NCBI RefSeq assembly: GCF_024355225.1
Contig: NZ_VCNH01000008.1
Coordinates: 620,001-684,000, forward strand
From: Roseovarius sp. M141
GTDB lineage: Bacteria; Pseudomonadota; Alphaproteobacteria; Rhodobacterales; Rhodobacteraceae
DNA length: 64,000 bases
Direction of reading: 5' to 3'
Part shown: positions 1 through 9,663 of the stretch, one piece after another
How positions within the stretch are numbered: position 1 is the stretch's first letter
Layout: each line of letters starts with the position of its first letter
The notes under the pieces: model-generated
What the model was told of the DNA's origin: nothing
The model's input: only the letters and a program-made list of their open reading frames with translations
Database searches by the model: none
Made by a program: the position numbers and the translations under genes

Positions 1-2
1 AA

Positions 3-131
3 TTGATCGAAGTGCAGATGTCCGCCGAAGGCGCCACATTCAACCGCGATCAGATGAACCAGTTGATGGACCTTGCTGAAATAGGCGTGGCGCAACTGGC
101 CGCAGCCCAACTGGCAGCGGTCAATGCGTAA
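3..131 (+). CDS. rph: ribonuclease PH, C-terminal fragment (5' cut by window)
   Basis: An open frame enters from the left edge and ends with TAA at 129-131. The 42 visible residues ([18 protein letters not shown]..., ending [11 protein letters not shown]) match what I recall of the C-terminal helix region of RNase PH, the phosphorolytic exoribonuclease that trims tRNA 3' ends. The frame overlaps the rdgB start by 8 bases. The rph-rdgB-hemW order is common in alphaproteobacteria and supports the assignment. Only the tail is visible, so no catalytic residue can be checked. Confidence 0.75.
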   Translation: MIEVQMSAEGATFNRDQMNQLMDLAEIGVAQLAAAQLAAVNA

Positions 132-732
132 ATTCACCGGCGATACGCTGCTGGTGGCAACGCATAACGCAGGCAAGCTGGCGGAGATCGCCAGTTTGCT
201 ACAGCCCTACGGCATCAAGGTGATCGGCGCCGCCGAGCGCGATCTGGCCGAACCGGACGAGACTGAAACCAGCTTTGCCGGGAACGCGCGGATCAAGGCG
301 CATGCCGCCGCCGCGGCGAGCGGCCTGCCCTCCCTATCGGATGACTCTGGGATCGAAATCGACGCGCTTGGCGGCGCCCCCGGTGTCTATACAGCAGATT
401 GGGCCGAAACGCCCGAGGGTCGTGACTTTGCCATGGCAATGACCAAGGCACATGACAAGCTGCGCGCCAACGGCGCGGCCCAGCCATGGTCCGCGCGGTT
501 CTGCTGCACCTTGGTGCTGGCCTGGCCCGACGGTCATAACGAGGTGTTTCCCGGCACCGTCGAAGGGCGGTTCATCTGGCCAATGCGCGGAGAAAATGGC
601 CACGGTTATGACCCGATATTCCAGCCCACCGGCTACGACATCACGTTTGCGGAAATGGACCCGGATCTGAAAAACCGCATCAGCCATCGCGCCGATGCCT
701 TTGCCAGACTGGTGAAGGGCTGCTTTGATTGA
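124..732 (+). CDS. rdgB: dITP/XTP pyrophosphatase (HAM1 family)
   Basis: 202 residues, the usual length for the RdgB/HAM1 family, which hydrolyses non-canonical purine triphosphates (dITP, XTP) to monophosphates in the cytoplasm and so keeps them out of DNA. The N-terminal [12 protein letters not shown] (residues 11-22) is the family's substrate-binding signature. [16 protein letters not shown] (72-87) holds the metal-binding acidic residues, and GHGYDPIF and SHRADAF near the C-terminus are also diagnostic. The ATG at 124 lies inside the end of rph (8-base overlap), and the stop overlaps hemW by 8 bases, so the three genes are probably translationally coupled. Confidence 0.96.
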   Translation: MRKFTGDTLLVATHNAGKLAEIASLLQPYGIKVIGAAERDLAEPDETETSFAGNARIKAHAAAAASGLPSLSDDSGIEIDALGGAPGVYTADWAETPEGRDFAMAMTKAHDKLRANGAAQPWSARFCCTLVLAWPDGHNEVFPGTVEGRFIWPMRGENGHGYDPIFQPTGYDITFAEMDPDLKNRISHRADAFARLVKGCFD

Positions 733-1882
733 AGATTGGCGATATGGGGGTTTTGGCCTCTATCTGCACTGGCCATTCTGTGCGGCCAAATGCCCCTATT
801 GCGACTTCAACAGCCACGTATCGAACGTCATTGACCACGACGCCTGGCGCACCGCCTACCTGCGCCAGATTGACCGCTATGCCGCATTGACTACGGGCCG
901 GGTCCTGAATTCGGTGTTCTTCGGCGGCGGCACGCCCAGCCTAATGCCCGCCGAGACGGTTCAGGCGATCCTGGATCGCATACGCCATCATTGGACGCTG
1001 GCGAACGATCTGGAAATAACGCTAGAGGCGAACCCCGGCTCGGTCGAGGCAACGCGTTTCGCCGGTTATGCCGCTGCGGGCGTAAACCGCATTTCCATGG
1101 GCATTCAGGCGCTGAATGACACGGATCTCAGGCGTTTGGGGCGCATCCATTCCGTTGCCGAAGCGCGCGCGGCCTTCGACATTGCCCGGTCCCATTTTGA
1201 TCGGGTCAGCTTTGACTTGATCTATGCCCGGCAGGATCAGACGCTGGCCGATTGGCGCGCCGAACTGTCCGAGGCGCTGTCGATGGCGGTCGACCACCTA
1301 TCCCTTTACCAGTTGACGATCGAGCCGGGCACAGCCTTTGGCGCGCGCCAGGACGCGGGTGGGTTGCGCGGATTGCCAACCGACGATCTGGCCGTCGATA
1401 TGTATGAAGTCACCCGGGACCTGTGCGGCGCGGCGGGCATGCCCGCCTATGAGGTGTCAAATCATGCCGCACCAGGCGCTGAATCGCGGCACAATCTGAT
1501 CTACTGGCGGCAGGGCGACTACATCGGGATCGGGCCAGGCGCGCATGGCAGGCTTACATTGGATGGCACACGTTGGGCGACCGAGGCCTTCTCCAATCCT
1601 GCCAGATGGCTGGGTAGCAGCCATGATGCGAAATCGGAAAAACCCTGGGCCGCTGTCCCCCATCGGGACCGGGCTGGCGAATACCTGATGATGGGCCTGC
1701 GCCTGTCCACCGGGATAGACGTCCTGCGTTACGAAAATCTGGCCAAGGCCCCGCTTGACCCGTCTGTGATAGCCCGGCTGACAGATCTTGGCATGGTCCA
1801 ATTCGACGGCACGACGCTTGCCGCGACCGCGCAAGGGCGGATGCTATTGAATTCCGTCATTACCGAGCTGTTGCCGGACTGA
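725..1882 (+). CDS. hemW: radical SAM heme chaperone HemW
   Basis: 385 residues starting at TTG 725, overlapping rdgB by 8 bases. C19-X3-C23-X2-C26 near the N-terminus is the radical-SAM [4Fe-4S] motif. SRHNLIYW near residue 256 contains the HNxxYW signature that separates HemW (heme insertion chaperone) from true oxygen-independent coproporphyrinogen oxidase HemN. Older annotations call this family HemN-like. The gene ends 3 bases from the convergent parB stop, with no obvious intrinsic terminator between them. A TTG start is less usual, but no nearer ATG would keep the full iron-sulfur motif. Confidence 0.93.
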   Translation: MIEDWRYGGFGLYLHWPFCAAKCPYCDFNSHVSNVIDHDAWRTAYLRQIDRYAALTTGRVLNSVFFGGGTPSLMPAETVQAILDRIRHHWTLANDLEITLEANPGSVEATRFAGYAAAGVNRISMGIQALNDTDLRRLGRIHSVAEARAAFDIARSHFDRVSFDLIYARQDQTLADWRAELSEALSMAVDHLSLYQLTIEPGTAFGARQDAGGLRGLPTDDLAVDMYEVTRDLCGAAGMPAYEVSNHAAPGAESRHNLIYWRQGDYIGIGPGAHGRLTLDGTRWATEAFSNPARWLGSSHDAKSEKPWAAVPHRDRAGEYLMMGLRLSTGIDVLRYENLAKAPLDPSVIARLTDLGMVQFDGTTLAATAQGRMLLNSVITELLPD

Positions 1883-1885
1883 GCA

Positions 1886-2788
1886 TTACCTGCCGGTCGA
1901 CATGATGCGGCAAAGCTCGTCGAGCTCGTCCAGCGTCTTGTAACTGATCGTAATGACACCGCTTTCGGCCCCATCTTTATGATCAATGGACACTTTCATC
2001 CCTAGGTTAGCTGCCAGATCATCTTCCAATGCTTTGGTGTCAGCGGACTTGGTTGACGGGCGATACGCGGGCTTGCTGGTCAAGCCATCATTTGGCCTCG
2101 CAGCGTCTGCGGCCTTGCGGACCAGCTTTTCGGTATCCCGCACCGAAAGGTCGCCCGCGATGACCTTCTTGGCCAACGCAAGCGGATCAGCGGATGTGAT
2201 CAGCGTCCGGGCGTGGCCCGCCGACAGCTTGCCCTCCGTCACATAGACTTGCACCGCCTCCGGCAACTGCATCAAGCGCATTGTGTTGGCAATGTGGCTC
2301 CGGCTTTTACCCAGGGCTTCGGCCAGTTTTTCCTGCGTATGGCCGAACTTATTCATCAACTGAACATATCCGGCGGCCTCCTCGACAGGATTGAGGTCTG
2401 CGCGCTGAATATTCTCGATGATCGCGATTTCAAGGACTTCGGTGTCGTCAAAGTCCCGGATCACAACCGGGATCTGGTGCAGATTCGCCTTTTGCGCAGC
2501 GCGCCAGCGACGTTCACCGGCAACAATCTCGTAGCCCTCGCCTTTGCGACGCACAATCAGGGGTTGAATTATTCCCTTTTCCTTGATTGATGCGGCAAGA
2601 TCATTCAGCAGATCAGGATCAAAACGTCGACGTGGCTGATCGGGATTCGCCACGACACGTTCGATCGGAACCATCATATCCGGTTGGCGCGGCGCAGATT
2701 CGCCCCCAGTGGTGCGATCATTCACATCCGCCATCAACGCGGACAGACCACGCCCCAGTCCGCGCTGCCGTTGAACCTTGTCCACCAT
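1886..2788 (-). CDS. parB: chromosome-partitioning CTPase ParB
   Basis: 300 residues. The N-terminal GLGRGLSALMAD (about 10-21) is the tail that stimulates ParA ATPase. The ParB/Srx domain carries GERRWRAAQ (about 92-100), the CTP-binding/arginine patch typical of chromosomal ParB. A helix-turn-helix around KLAEALGKSRSHIANTMRL (about 150-170) reads parS, and the C-terminal 60 residues form the dimerisation domain. It lies downstream of parA (15-base gap). The two perfect parS sites at 4179 and 6072 are its expected loading sites. Role: load on origin-proximal DNA, spread as a clamp and segregate sister origins with ParA. Confidence 0.97.
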   Translation of the reverse strand: MVDKVQRQRGLGRGLSALMADVNDRTTGGESAPRQPDMMVPIERVVANPDQPRRRFDPDLLNDLAASIKEKGIIQPLIVRRKGEGYEIVAGERRWRAAQKANLHQIPVVIRDFDDTEVLEIAIIENIQRADLNPVEEAAGYVQLMNKFGHTQEKLAEALGKSRSHIANTMRLMQLPEAVQVYVTEGKLSAGHARTLITSADPLALAKKVIAGDLSVRDTEKLVRKAADAARPNDGLTSKPAYRPSTKSADTKALEDDLAANLGMKVSIDHKDGAESGVITISYKTLDELDELCRIMSTGR

Positions 2789-2803
2789 GTTACGCTCCTT
2801 CGA

Positions 2804-3613
2804 TTACGCAGCCACCGGCGCGCGGTTTTTCATCAATTCCTTCGCCAGCGCTCTGTACGCTTCGGCCCCCCTGGAATGAGGGTCATAATCCAGCACCGAC
2901 ATCGCATAGGACGGCGCTTCGCTTAGACGGACGTTCCGTGGAATGAGCGTCCTGAAAACCAAATCACCCAGATTGTCGCGCGCGTCCTTTTCAACCTGCC
3001 CCGACAGGTTATTGCGCGAATCGAACATGGTAAGCACCACGCCTTCGATACCCAGCGTCGGGTTGGCCGATTGCCGAACCTCGCGGATGGTCAGCATGAG
3101 TTGCGACAGCCCCTCCAAAGCAAAAAACTCGCTTTGAAGCGGGACCAGAACGGAATGCGCAGCCACCATCGCATTGACGGTCAGCAAATTCAGCGATGGC
3201 GGGCAGTCAATCAGCACATAGTCCAGATCATATCGGTCCATCGCCGTCTGGCGCAGCGCGTCATGCAGAAGAAAGCTGCGTTTTTCGTTCGATATCAACT
3301 CGATATCGGCAGAACTCAGATCAACTGTCGCTGGAATAACCAACAAGTTTTCCGACCGGGTCGGCTGAATAACCTGACCCAGATCTATGTCATCGAGCAG
3401 CAGATCATATGTCGTGAATTCACGGTCTTCGACTTCGATCCCCAGCCCCGTCGAAGCGTTCCCCTGGGGGTCAAGATCAACGATCATGACGCGCAGCCCC
3501 TTTTCGGCAAGGGCCGCCCCGAGATTGATCGTGGTGGTCGTTTTACCCACCCCCCCTTTTTGGTTTGCCACTGCGATAATGCGTGGCCCATTTGGACGTG
3601 TTGGATCAGGCAC
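2804..3613 (-). CDS. parA: chromosome-partitioning ATPase ParA
   Basis: 269 residues, GTG start at 3613 that overlaps the end of rsmG by 8 bases (GTGCCTGA). The deviant Walker A KGGVGKTTTT (residues 19-28) includes the signature lysine K19. DLDPQGNAS follows, and YVLIDCPPSLNLLT is the Walker B region. This is the MinD/ParA-type ATPase that forms the nucleoid gradient along which ParB-parS complexes move. It sits in an operon with rsmG upstream and parB downstream, the standard origin-proximal arrangement. Confidence 0.97.
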   Translation of the reverse strand: MPDPTRPNGPRIIAVANQKGGVGKTTTTINLGAALAEKGLRVMIVDLDPQGNASTGLGIEVEDREFTTYDLLLDDIDLGQVIQPTRSENLLVIPATVDLSSADIELISNEKRSFLLHDALRQTAMDRYDLDYVLIDCPPSLNLLTVNAMVAAHSVLVPLQSEFFALEGLSQLMLTIREVRQSANPTLGIEGVVLTMFDSRNNLSGQVEKDARDNLGDLVFRTLIPRNVRLSEAPSYAMSVLDYDPHSRGAEAYRALAKELMKNRAPVAA

Positions 3614-4214
3614 GGGACAGTTCCCTTATACTTAAAATTGCGGCGTCCGGGTCAAGATTGCTTGTAGCAACTGCATGATTGAACTTCCACTTTGTTTCTG
3701 CTTCGGACAATTCAGTGCGCCATTTGGCGCCTTTGGCGAATATACACGTCGCATCGGCATTCATATGCGGCTTTGCAAGCTGGAGTAGGCTGGCCAGATC
3801 GGCCAGCGCGCGAGCCGAAACCACATCTGCGTTCTGAGGTCTAACCTGTTCTATTCGGTCATTGATGACCGTCGCACGCGCGCCCGTCTCCCTTAAAGCG
3901 GCCCTTAAAAACGCTGCTTTTCTTGAGTCACTTTCGATCATCGTCACAGTACTGGGTGTTTTTGAAGCTTCAGACAGGATCGCCACGACCACACCAGGGA
4001 ATCCACCGCCAGATCCAAAGTCCACCCATCTGGAAAATCCCTTGGGGGCCAGGCTATACATCTGCATTGAGTCCAGTATGTGCCGATCCCAGACGACGCT
4101 CCGATCCTGTCGTGAGACCAGATTGATCTTCGGCGTCCACTTCACAACTATATCCTCAAAGGACCGAAGGCGATCAATTGTTTCACGTGAAACATCTTGC
4201 AGGAGATCGATCAT
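3606..4214 (-). CDS. rsmG: 16S rRNA (guanine-N7) methyltransferase RsmG (GidB)
   Basis: 202 residues. [14 protein letters not shown] is the SAM-binding glycine loop of the RsmG family, which methylates G527 (E. coli numbering) of 16S rRNA; loss gives low-level streptomycin resistance in other bacteria. Codons 7-12 (D-V-S-R-E-T) are written by a perfect parS site. The start ATG at 4214 overlaps the mnmG stop by four bases (ATGA), and the stop overlaps parA by 8 bases. It therefore sits in a tightly coupled mnmG-rsmG-parA-parB transcript. Confidence 0.96.
   Translation of the reverse strand: MIDLLQDVSRETIDRLRSFEDIVVKWTPKINLVSRQDRSVVWDRHILDSMQMYSLAPKGFSRWVDFGSGGGFPGVVVAILSEASKTPSTVTMIESDSRKAAFLRAALRETGARATVINDRIEQVRPQNADVVSARALADLASLLQLAKPHMNADATCIFAKGAKWRTELSEAETKWKFNHAVATSNLDPDAAILSIRELSRA
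4179..4194. promoter_or_regulatory. parS centromere site (inside rsmG)
   Basis: TGTTTCACGTGAAACA, a 16-base perfect palindrome identical to the bacterial parS consensus. It lies in the first codons of rsmG, 560 bases upstream of the parA start. This is the expected ParB loading and spreading site; binding itself is inferred. Confidence 0.96.
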
Positions 4215-6088
4215 CCCTTACGCGCTCCAGAAGCCCGCCGAATACGCGTCAGCAGAAGCGTAAGCGCGGCCGGTGTCATCCCATCAATACGCGAAGCATG
4301 CGCCAGATTTGCCGGTCGCACTTGCTCCAGCTTAGATTTGAGCTCGTTCGACAGGCCGCCTAAGCAATTGTAATCGAAGTCCTTCGGAATCACATGGGCT
4401 GCGTCCCGCTCCAACACGGCAACATCTCGCTCCTGACGCGCGATATAATTCGAATAGAGCGCGTCTCTCTCCAACTGATCCGCAGTATCTTGATCTATGT
4501 CGGACAGCGAGGACTCCAGCCTTCGAAGATGCCCAAAGTTCGCCTCCGGAAACGCCAGAACCTGAAACCCGGTACGACGAGAGCCATCCTGGTTCACCGT
4601 AAGGCCAAGAGATTCCAGATCGCGTGGCGTAAAAGACAGGCTTTCTATGCGCCGCCGTGCAGTCGACAACTGTTCCATCTTTTTATCGAACAAAGAGCGA
4701 CGGCCGTTAGAAACACAGCCGATCTCAACCCCACGGCCCGTGAGCCGCTGGTCAGCATTGTCAGCGCGAAGCGATAGACGAAATTCAGCGCGTGACGTAA
4801 ACATGCGATATGGCTCTGATACTCCGCGCGTAATCAAATCGTCGATCATCACGCCAATATAGCTTTGCGACCGGCCAAATATCTCTGGATCCTCCCCGCG
4901 CGCGCTCAAAGCGGCATTTAGTCCCGCGACCAGACCCTGAGCCGCAGCCTCTTCATAGCCAGTAGTCCCGTTGATTTGGCCCGCAAGGTAAAGTCCACGC
5001 ACGCTCCGTACCGCAAGCGTCGCATCCAAGGCCCGCGGATCGATATAGTCATACTCAATCGCGTAGCCAGGCTGAAGAATCTCGGCCTTTTCCAACCCTG
5101 TAATCGACCTGACATATGACAGTTGCACATCCGCAGGCAGTGATGTGGAAATGCCATTCGGGTAAATCGCGTGATCTGTCAGGCTTTCCGGTTCCAGAAA
5201 AATCTGGTGGGATGTTTTATCCGCAAAACGGACAACTTTATCCTCAATTGATGGGCAATACCGCGGTCCCACGCCGTCAATGTGACCACCATACATTGCC
5301 GATTTACCAAGGTTATCGCGTATGATTTCGTGGGTGCCCTCGTTGGTTCGGGTAATGCCGCATGAAATTTGCTCTGCCTGTACAGCGCTGGACATAAAGG
5401 AAAAAAGCGTAGGACTATCATCCCCCGGCTGCTTCTCTAGAACGCCCCAGTCGATCGTACGCCCATCCAGCCGCGGTGGCGTGCCGGTTTTCAGACGACC
5501 CATGGCAAGGCCGAAGCTATCAATACGCTCTGCGAGCTTGACCGACGGCTCTTCTCCCATGCGCCCGCCCGGTCGCGAGACATCCCCGATATGGATAACG
5601 CCTCGCAGGAAGGTTCCTGTCGTCAGGACAACAGATCCTGATGAAACTTGCGATCCATCTTTTAGAATAACGCCCGAAACCTTGCTATTTTCCATCAAGA
5701 AATCAGTGGCTTCCGCCTCGATGATCGACAGATTTTTCTGATCTGTCATCTCAGCACGCATTTTGCGCCGGTAGATATTCCGGTCGGCTTGCGCTCGCGG
5801 CCCTTGAACCGCCGGGCCCTTTCGCCGGTTGAGGAGCCGGAACTGAATCCCGGCCGCATCAGCGACACGTCCCATAACACCGTCCAGCGCATCAATCTCG
5901 CGGACAAGATGCCCCTTACCCAACCCACCGATAGCTGGATTACAAGACATGACACCAATACCGGCGCGTGTGAGTGTGATCAGCCCCGTACGTGCGCCCA
6001 TTCGCGCGGCTGCATGCGCAGCCTCGCAACCGGCGTGACCGCCGCCGATAACCAGAACGTCGAAGTCATAATGTTTCACGTGAAACAC
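4211..6088 (-). CDS. mnmG: tRNA U34 carboxymethylaminomethyl-modifying enzyme MnmG (GidA)
   Basis: 625 residues, full length. The N-terminal [19 protein letters not shown] is the FAD dinucleotide-binding motif, [20 protein letters not shown] and GTFLRG are family blocks, and the C-terminal helical domain is intact. With MnmE it builds cmnm5U34 on tRNAs reading NNA/NNG codons. The GTG start at 6088 and codons 1-6 (MFHVKH) coincide with a perfect parS, so the N-terminus is dictated by the centromere sequence. Three bases separate it from mnmE upstream, so the two partner enzymes are co-transcribed. Confidence 0.97.
   Translation of the reverse strand: MFHVKHYDFDVLVIGGGHAGCEAAHAAARMGARTGLITLTRAGIGVMSCNPAIGGLGKGHLVREIDALDGVMGRVADAAGIQFRLLNRRKGPAVQGPRAQADRNIYRRKMRAEMTDQKNLSIIEAEATDFLMENSKVSGVILKDGSQVSSGSVVLTTGTFLRGVIHIGDVSRPGGRMGEEPSVKLAERIDSFGLAMGRLKTGTPPRLDGRTIDWGVLEKQPGDDSPTLFSFMSSAVQAEQISCGITRTNEGTHEIIRDNLGKSAMYGGHIDGVGPRYCPSIEDKVVRFADKTSHQIFLEPESLTDHAIYPNGISTSLPADVQLSYVRSITGLEKAEILQPGYAIEYDYIDPRALDATLAVRSVRGLYLAGQINGTTGYEEAAAQGLVAGLNAALSARGEDPEIFGRSQSYIGVMIDDLITRGVSEPYRMFTSRAEFRLSLRADNADQRLTGRGVEIGCVSNGRRSLFDKKMEQLSTARRRIESLSFTPRDLESLGLTVNQDGSRRTGFQVLAFPEANFGHLRRLESSLSDIDQDTADQLERDALYSNYIARQERDVAVLERDAAHVIPKDFDYNCLGGLSNELKSKLEQVRPANLAHASRIDGMTPAALTLLLTRIRRASGARKG
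6072..6087. promoter_or_regulatory. parS centromere site (in mnmG start region)
   Basis: A second perfect TGTTTCACGTGAAACA palindrome, 1.9 kb from the first. It begins one base inside the GTG initiation codon of mnmG, so the site overlaps the translation start. Expected ParB loading site, 3.3 kb from the predicted oriC. Confidence 0.96.
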
Positions 6089-6091
6089 TCC

Positions 6092-7378
6092 TCATTTCCC
6101 GAGGCAAAAACTGGCGAAGATCTCATCCAGAACATTGTCGATATCTACACGACCTACCAGAGAATCAAGCGCCCGAACAGCGCTGCGCAACTCTTCTGCC
6201 GCCAGATCTGCCATATCCGGAGCAGTATCGATCAAATTCTTCGCCGCACGAAGACAGTCAATGCCCCTGAGCATCGCGTCGCGGTGCCGCAGCCTGACCG
6301 CGATCCCCGCCCTCGCGGCACGCTGGCTCAAGATATCGGCTATTTGAGCTACCAACTTATCGATACCCGCGCCGGTCTGCCCTGAAATACCGGGGTAATC
6401 ACCGGTTTGAATATCACTTTTCGCGAGCAGTACAATATCGTCGGCAAGTGGTTCCAAGGGAGGTGTTTCGCCAGGTTCCACCAAAAAAACCCGCAAATCT
6501 GCTGATACGGCCCTCGATTTTGCTCTTTCGACGCCAATCGCCTCGACACGGTCGGCTGTATCACGCAGGCCCGCTGTATCCAAAAGCGTGACCGGCAACC
6601 CCCTGAGATCCATCCGCACCTCGATCACATCCCGCGTGGTACCTGCGACATCTGAGGTGATGGCGGCATCGCGGCCCGCCAAAGCGTTCAACAATGTCGA
6701 TTTACCGACATTCGGCGCGCCAAGGATCGCCACTTCGAACCCTGTTCGGATCCGTTCAGCTACGACGACGCCTGAAATTTCGCGATCGAGATCGCCAATT
6801 ACACCAGAAATCAGCCCTGTGACCTCCGGCGATACGTCTACAGGAACATCCTCATCCGCGAAATCAATTGTCGCCTCAATCAAAGCAGCCGCGCGGATCA
6901 GATCGCGCCGCCACCCTTCGGCCCGCGCGCCAAGTTCCCCAGACAGAACCCGTAACGCCTGAGTGCGCTGCACCTCGGTTTCAGCATCGATAAGATCGGC
7001 AAGACCTTCGATCTGGGCAACATCCAGACATCCGTTATCCAACGCGCGGCGCGTGAACTCTCCGGGATCAGCCATCCTGAGATCTGGCATGTCCGCCAAC
7101 CTGCTCAATACAGCAGAAACAACTGCAATGCTTCCATGTACTTGGAATTCAACACTTTCTTCACCGGTAAAACTGGCCCCTTTTGCAAAGGTCAGTACCA
7201 GGGCCTGGTCCAGTAACACCCCGTCAGCATCCGTCAGGAGGCGGAGCGACGCGACACGCGTAGGCGGAACATCGCCGCACAGGCTGCGGCATGCATCAAA
7301 CGCCTGCGGACCGGAGACACGCAGCACAGATACACCCGCCTTGCCCTGCGCTGAGGACATTGCAAAGATCGTCTCCAC
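6092..7378 (-). CDS. mnmE: tRNA modification GTPase MnmE (TrmE)
   Basis: 428 residues, GTG start at 7378. Order: N-terminal tetrahydrofolate-binding domain ([21 protein letters not shown] block), helical domain, then a TRAFAC GTPase insert with G1 [17 protein letters not shown] (around residue 215) and G3 [10 protein letters not shown]. It ends in the diagnostic CLGK. The C-terminal cysteine motif is required for tRNA modification. It acts as a heterotetramer with MnmG, encoded immediately downstream. Slightly shorter than E. coli MnmE (454), as usual in Rhodobacteraceae. Confidence 0.96.
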   Translation of the reverse strand: METIFAMSSAQGKAGVSVLRVSGPQAFDACRSLCGDVPPTRVASLRLLTDADGVLLDQALVLTFAKGASFTGEESVEFQVHGSIAVVSAVLSRLADMPDLRMADPGEFTRRALDNGCLDVAQIEGLADLIDAETEVQRTQALRVLSGELGARAEGWRRDLIRAAALIEATIDFADEDVPVDVSPEVTGLISGVIGDLDREISGVVVAERIRTGFEVAILGAPNVGKSTLLNALAGRDAAITSDVAGTTRDVIEVRMDLRGLPVTLLDTAGLRDTADRVEAIGVERAKSRAVSADLRVFLVEPGETPPLEPLADDIVLLAKSDIQTGDYPGISGQTGAGIDKLVAQIADILSQRAARAGIAVRLRHRDAMLRGIDCLRAAKNLIDTAPDMADLAAEELRSAVRALDSLVGRVDIDNVLDEIFASFCLGK

Positions 7379-7403
7379 GACCGTTCCCCCGTTGACTGAA
7401 GTG

Positions 7404-8678
7404 TCAGGTATTCATCGAATCGAAGAACTCGGCATTCGTCTTGGTCTGTCTGAGCTTGGAAATCAGGAACTCGACGGCGTCCGTTGTTCCCATCGGGTTC
7501 AGAATGCGGCGCAGAACGAACGTCTTCTGAAGGTCCATCTTGTCGACCAGAAGTTCCTCTTTGCGGGTGCCCGATTTGAGGATGTCGATGGCTGGGAACA
7601 CGCGTTTATCCGCGATCTTGCGATCAAGCACCAGCTCGGAGTTACCGGTGCCTTTGAACTCTTCAAAGATGACTTCGTCCATGCGGCTGCCGGTATCGAT
7701 CAGCGCAGTCGAGATAATGGTAAGCGATCCGCCCTCTTCGATGTTGCGCGCCGCACCGAAGAACCGCTTGGGCCTTTGCAGGGCGTTTGCATCGACACCG
7801 CCTGTCAGAACCTTGCCCGAGGACGGCACAACCGTATTGTATGCCCTACCAAGTCTTGTGATAGAGTCCAAAAGGATCACAACATCTCGTTTATGTTCGA
7901 CCAGACGCTTTGCCTTTTCAATCACCATTTCAGCAACGGCAACGTGGCGCGTTGCGGGTTCGTCAAAGGTCGAGCTGACGACTTCGCCCTTGACCGAGCG
8001 TTGCATGTCAGTGACTTCTTCGGGTCGCTCGTCAATCAGCAGGACGATCAGATAAATCTCCGGGTGGTTGCGTTCGATGCTTGCCGCGATGTTTTGCAGA
8101 ATCACCGTTTTACCCGTGCGCGGCGGCGCGACGATCAGCGAGCGCTGGCCCTTGCCGATTGGCGCGACCAGGTCGATGATTCGCGCAGTTTTATCCTTGA
8201 TCGTCGGATCGTCGATTTCCAGCGTCAGACGCTCGTCAGGATAAAGCGGCGTCAGGTTGTCGAATGCGATCTTGTGACGTGCCTTTTGCGGATCCTCGAA
8301 ATTGATCTGTTCAACGCTGGTCAGGGCAAAGTAACGCTCGGTATCATCGGGCTGCTTCATTTCGCCTTCGATGGTATCCCCGGTGCGCAGCGAATAGCGC
8401 CGGATCATCTCGGGCGACACGTAGATATCGTCCGGGCCGGGCAGATAGTTCGCCTCGGGCGAGCGCAGGAACCCGAAACCGTCCTGCAAGACCTCAATCA
8501 CGCCATCGCCGAACACGGTCCACCCATCCTCGGCCCGCTCTTTCAGGATCGAGAACATCATCTCGCCCTTGCGCATGGTCGAGGCGTTCTCGATCTCCAG
8601 CTCTTCGGCCATAGACAGAAGATGCTTGGCGGTATGCGCCTTTAGATCGCACAGGTTCAAACGGTCATCATCGGACAT
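7404..8678 (-). CDS. rho: transcription termination factor Rho
   Basis: 424 residues. The N-terminal cold-shock-like RNA-binding domain has the RNP1-type [12 protein letters not shown]. The ATPase core has Walker [13 protein letters not shown], Walker [16 protein letters not shown], and the Q/R-loop region around [12 protein letters not shown]. It forms the hexameric RNA helicase that ends unprotected transcripts. It is the usual neighbour between mnmE and hemJ near the alphaproteobacterial origin. The 117-base upstream leader holds two hairpins (8738-8786) that could take part in autoregulation; this is an inference. Confidence 0.97.
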   Translation of the reverse strand: MSDDDRLNLCDLKAHTAKHLLSMAEELEIENASTMRKGEMMFSILKERAEDGWTVFGDGVIEVLQDGFGFLRSPEANYLPGPDDIYVSPEMIRRYSLRTGDTIEGEMKQPDDTERYFALTSVEQINFEDPQKARHKIAFDNLTPLYPDERLTLEIDDPTIKDKTARIIDLVAPIGKGQRSLIVAPPRTGKTVILQNIAASIERNHPEIYLIVLLIDERPEEVTDMQRSVKGEVVSSTFDEPATRHVAVAEMVIEKAKRLVEHKRDVVILLDSITRLGRAYNTVVPSSGKVLTGGVDANALQRPKRFFGAARNIEEGGSLTIISTALIDTGSRMDEVIFEEFKGTGNSELVLDRKIADKRVFPAIDILKSGTRKEELLVDKMDLQKTFVLRRILNPMGTTDAVEFLISKLRQTKTNAEFFDSMNT

Positions 8679-8737
8679 GGATCAGCCTCACAGGCGCGTC
8701 GGCGCAAACATCGATTGGATCATCAGGGAATTGCATA

Positions 8738-8786
8738 GCCCCGGACGGGGCGCTTGGGCGGTGAATACGCGTGCAAGCCGCCCGAG
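8738..8786. promoter_or_regulatory. paired hairpins in the hemJ-rho gap
   Basis: Two adjacent inverted repeats lie in the 117-base gap: a GCCCC/GGGGC stem with a four-base loop at 8738-8751, and CTTGGGCGG/CCGCCCGAG at 8753-8786 with a 16-base loop (about 9 pairs including one G-U). No T-run follows on either strand, so neither looks like a canonical intrinsic terminator. They could be the 3' end of hemJ or part of the rho leader. Confidence 0.4.
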
Positions 8787-8795
8787 TCAATCAGC

Positions 8796-9245
8796 CTAGA
8801 ACTTCAGAACAACGGAAAAAACGATGACAATCAGCAGAAGGGTCGGCACCTCGTTCATAATCCGGAACGTACGACCGCTGACGGTGCAGGTACCTGCTGC
8901 AAGCTCCTTGCGACGCAGGCCCAGCCATTGATGGAACCACGTCATTCCCAGCACACCGGCTGCCTTGGTCCAAGGCCAGACAGACGACCAATCGACAATA
9001 CCAGGTGTCAGAACCAGCGCCAGACCAAACAGCCAGGTGGCAACCATCGCCGGGCTCATTATCGCGCGCAGAAGTCTGCGCTCCATCACCTGGAATATTT
9101 CGTCGCGGCTGTCGCCCCTCCGCGCTGCTTCGGTGTGATAGACGAACAACCTGGGCAAATAGAACAGACCGGCCATCCAGGCGATGACCGACACGATATG
9201 AAGCGCCTTTGTCCAAAGGTAAAGCTCTGCGAGAATTGGGATCAT
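8796..9245 (-). CDS. hemJ: protoporphyrinogen IX oxidase HemJ
   Basis: 149 residues from the ATG at 9245, chosen because MIPILAELYLWTKALHIV is the conserved N-terminus and GGAG lies 8 bases upstream. A longer in-frame extension exists but runs into the AT-rich origin region and looks non-coding. Four predicted membrane helices and the conserved His in KALHIVSVIAWMAGL and Arg in LPRLFVYH fit HemJ, the membrane heme-b enzyme converting protoporphyrinogen IX to protoporphyrin IX. Its position next to oriC matches related genomes. Confidence 0.92.
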   Translation of the reverse strand: MIPILAELYLWTKALHIVSVIAWMAGLFYLPRLFVYHTEAARRGDSRDEIFQVMERRLLRAIMSPAMVATWLFGLALVLTPGIVDWSSVWPWTKAAGVLGMTWFHQWLGLRRKELAAGTCTVSGRTFRIMNEVPTLLLIVIVFSVVLKF

Positions 9246-9663
9246 GGAACGTCTCCGCCGGGATGGACTTACTAATAAATGAAAGAAATATAGAAAAAGA
9301 TGATGATTAGGTAGGGCCGCCAGACTCTGTGGATTATTGTATTCCCCACAGATCTGTCCACAGTGATCCACCCTGTGGATAACACTGTTCATTCACTGCG
9401 ACACATACGGATATAGCGTGGACAAATACCCTTGTGTATAAGGCTTTTTACCGATGTTTCTCTTTCCCTGAGGATGATCCCCGCCTTTGGGATAAACTTC
9501 GCGGCAGGTGATTCCTACAGCCGCAGATTCCATACAATCCACAGTGGTATGACACCCGCGAACGGGGCTGGCGCAGCTCGTCTGTCCCCATCTGCGTGGC
9601 GGTTGCACCAAAATGTGGATAACACGGGCCAACCCTCCCCCACTTGCTCATGGAGTTGTCCAC
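9246..9663. other. predicted chromosomal replication origin (oriC)
   Basis: A 418-base gene-free gap between hemJ and maf. Three exact DnaA boxes of the form TTATNCACA (read as TGTGGATAA at 9374-9382 and 9614-9622, TGTGTATAA at 9433-9441), two one-mismatch boxes (9328-9336; 9656-9664, which runs one base into the maf ATG), and weaker two-mismatch copies at 9342-9350, 9354-9362 and 9535-9543. An AT-rich stretch at 9269-9310 (8 G/C in 42 bases) next to the box cluster is a candidate unwinding element. GANTC (CcrM) sites occur at 9323, 9510 and 9526. Flanking gene order and parS/parAB 3-6 kb away agree with oriC. Confidence 0.88.

Noticed and set aside
6963..8645. 560-residue frame antisense to mnmE and rho
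   Set aside because: Covers two highly conserved minus-strand genes.
9613..9663. Upstream extension of maf
   Set aside because: Would translate DnaA boxes; the ATG at 9664 has a proper ribosome site and the conserved N-terminus.
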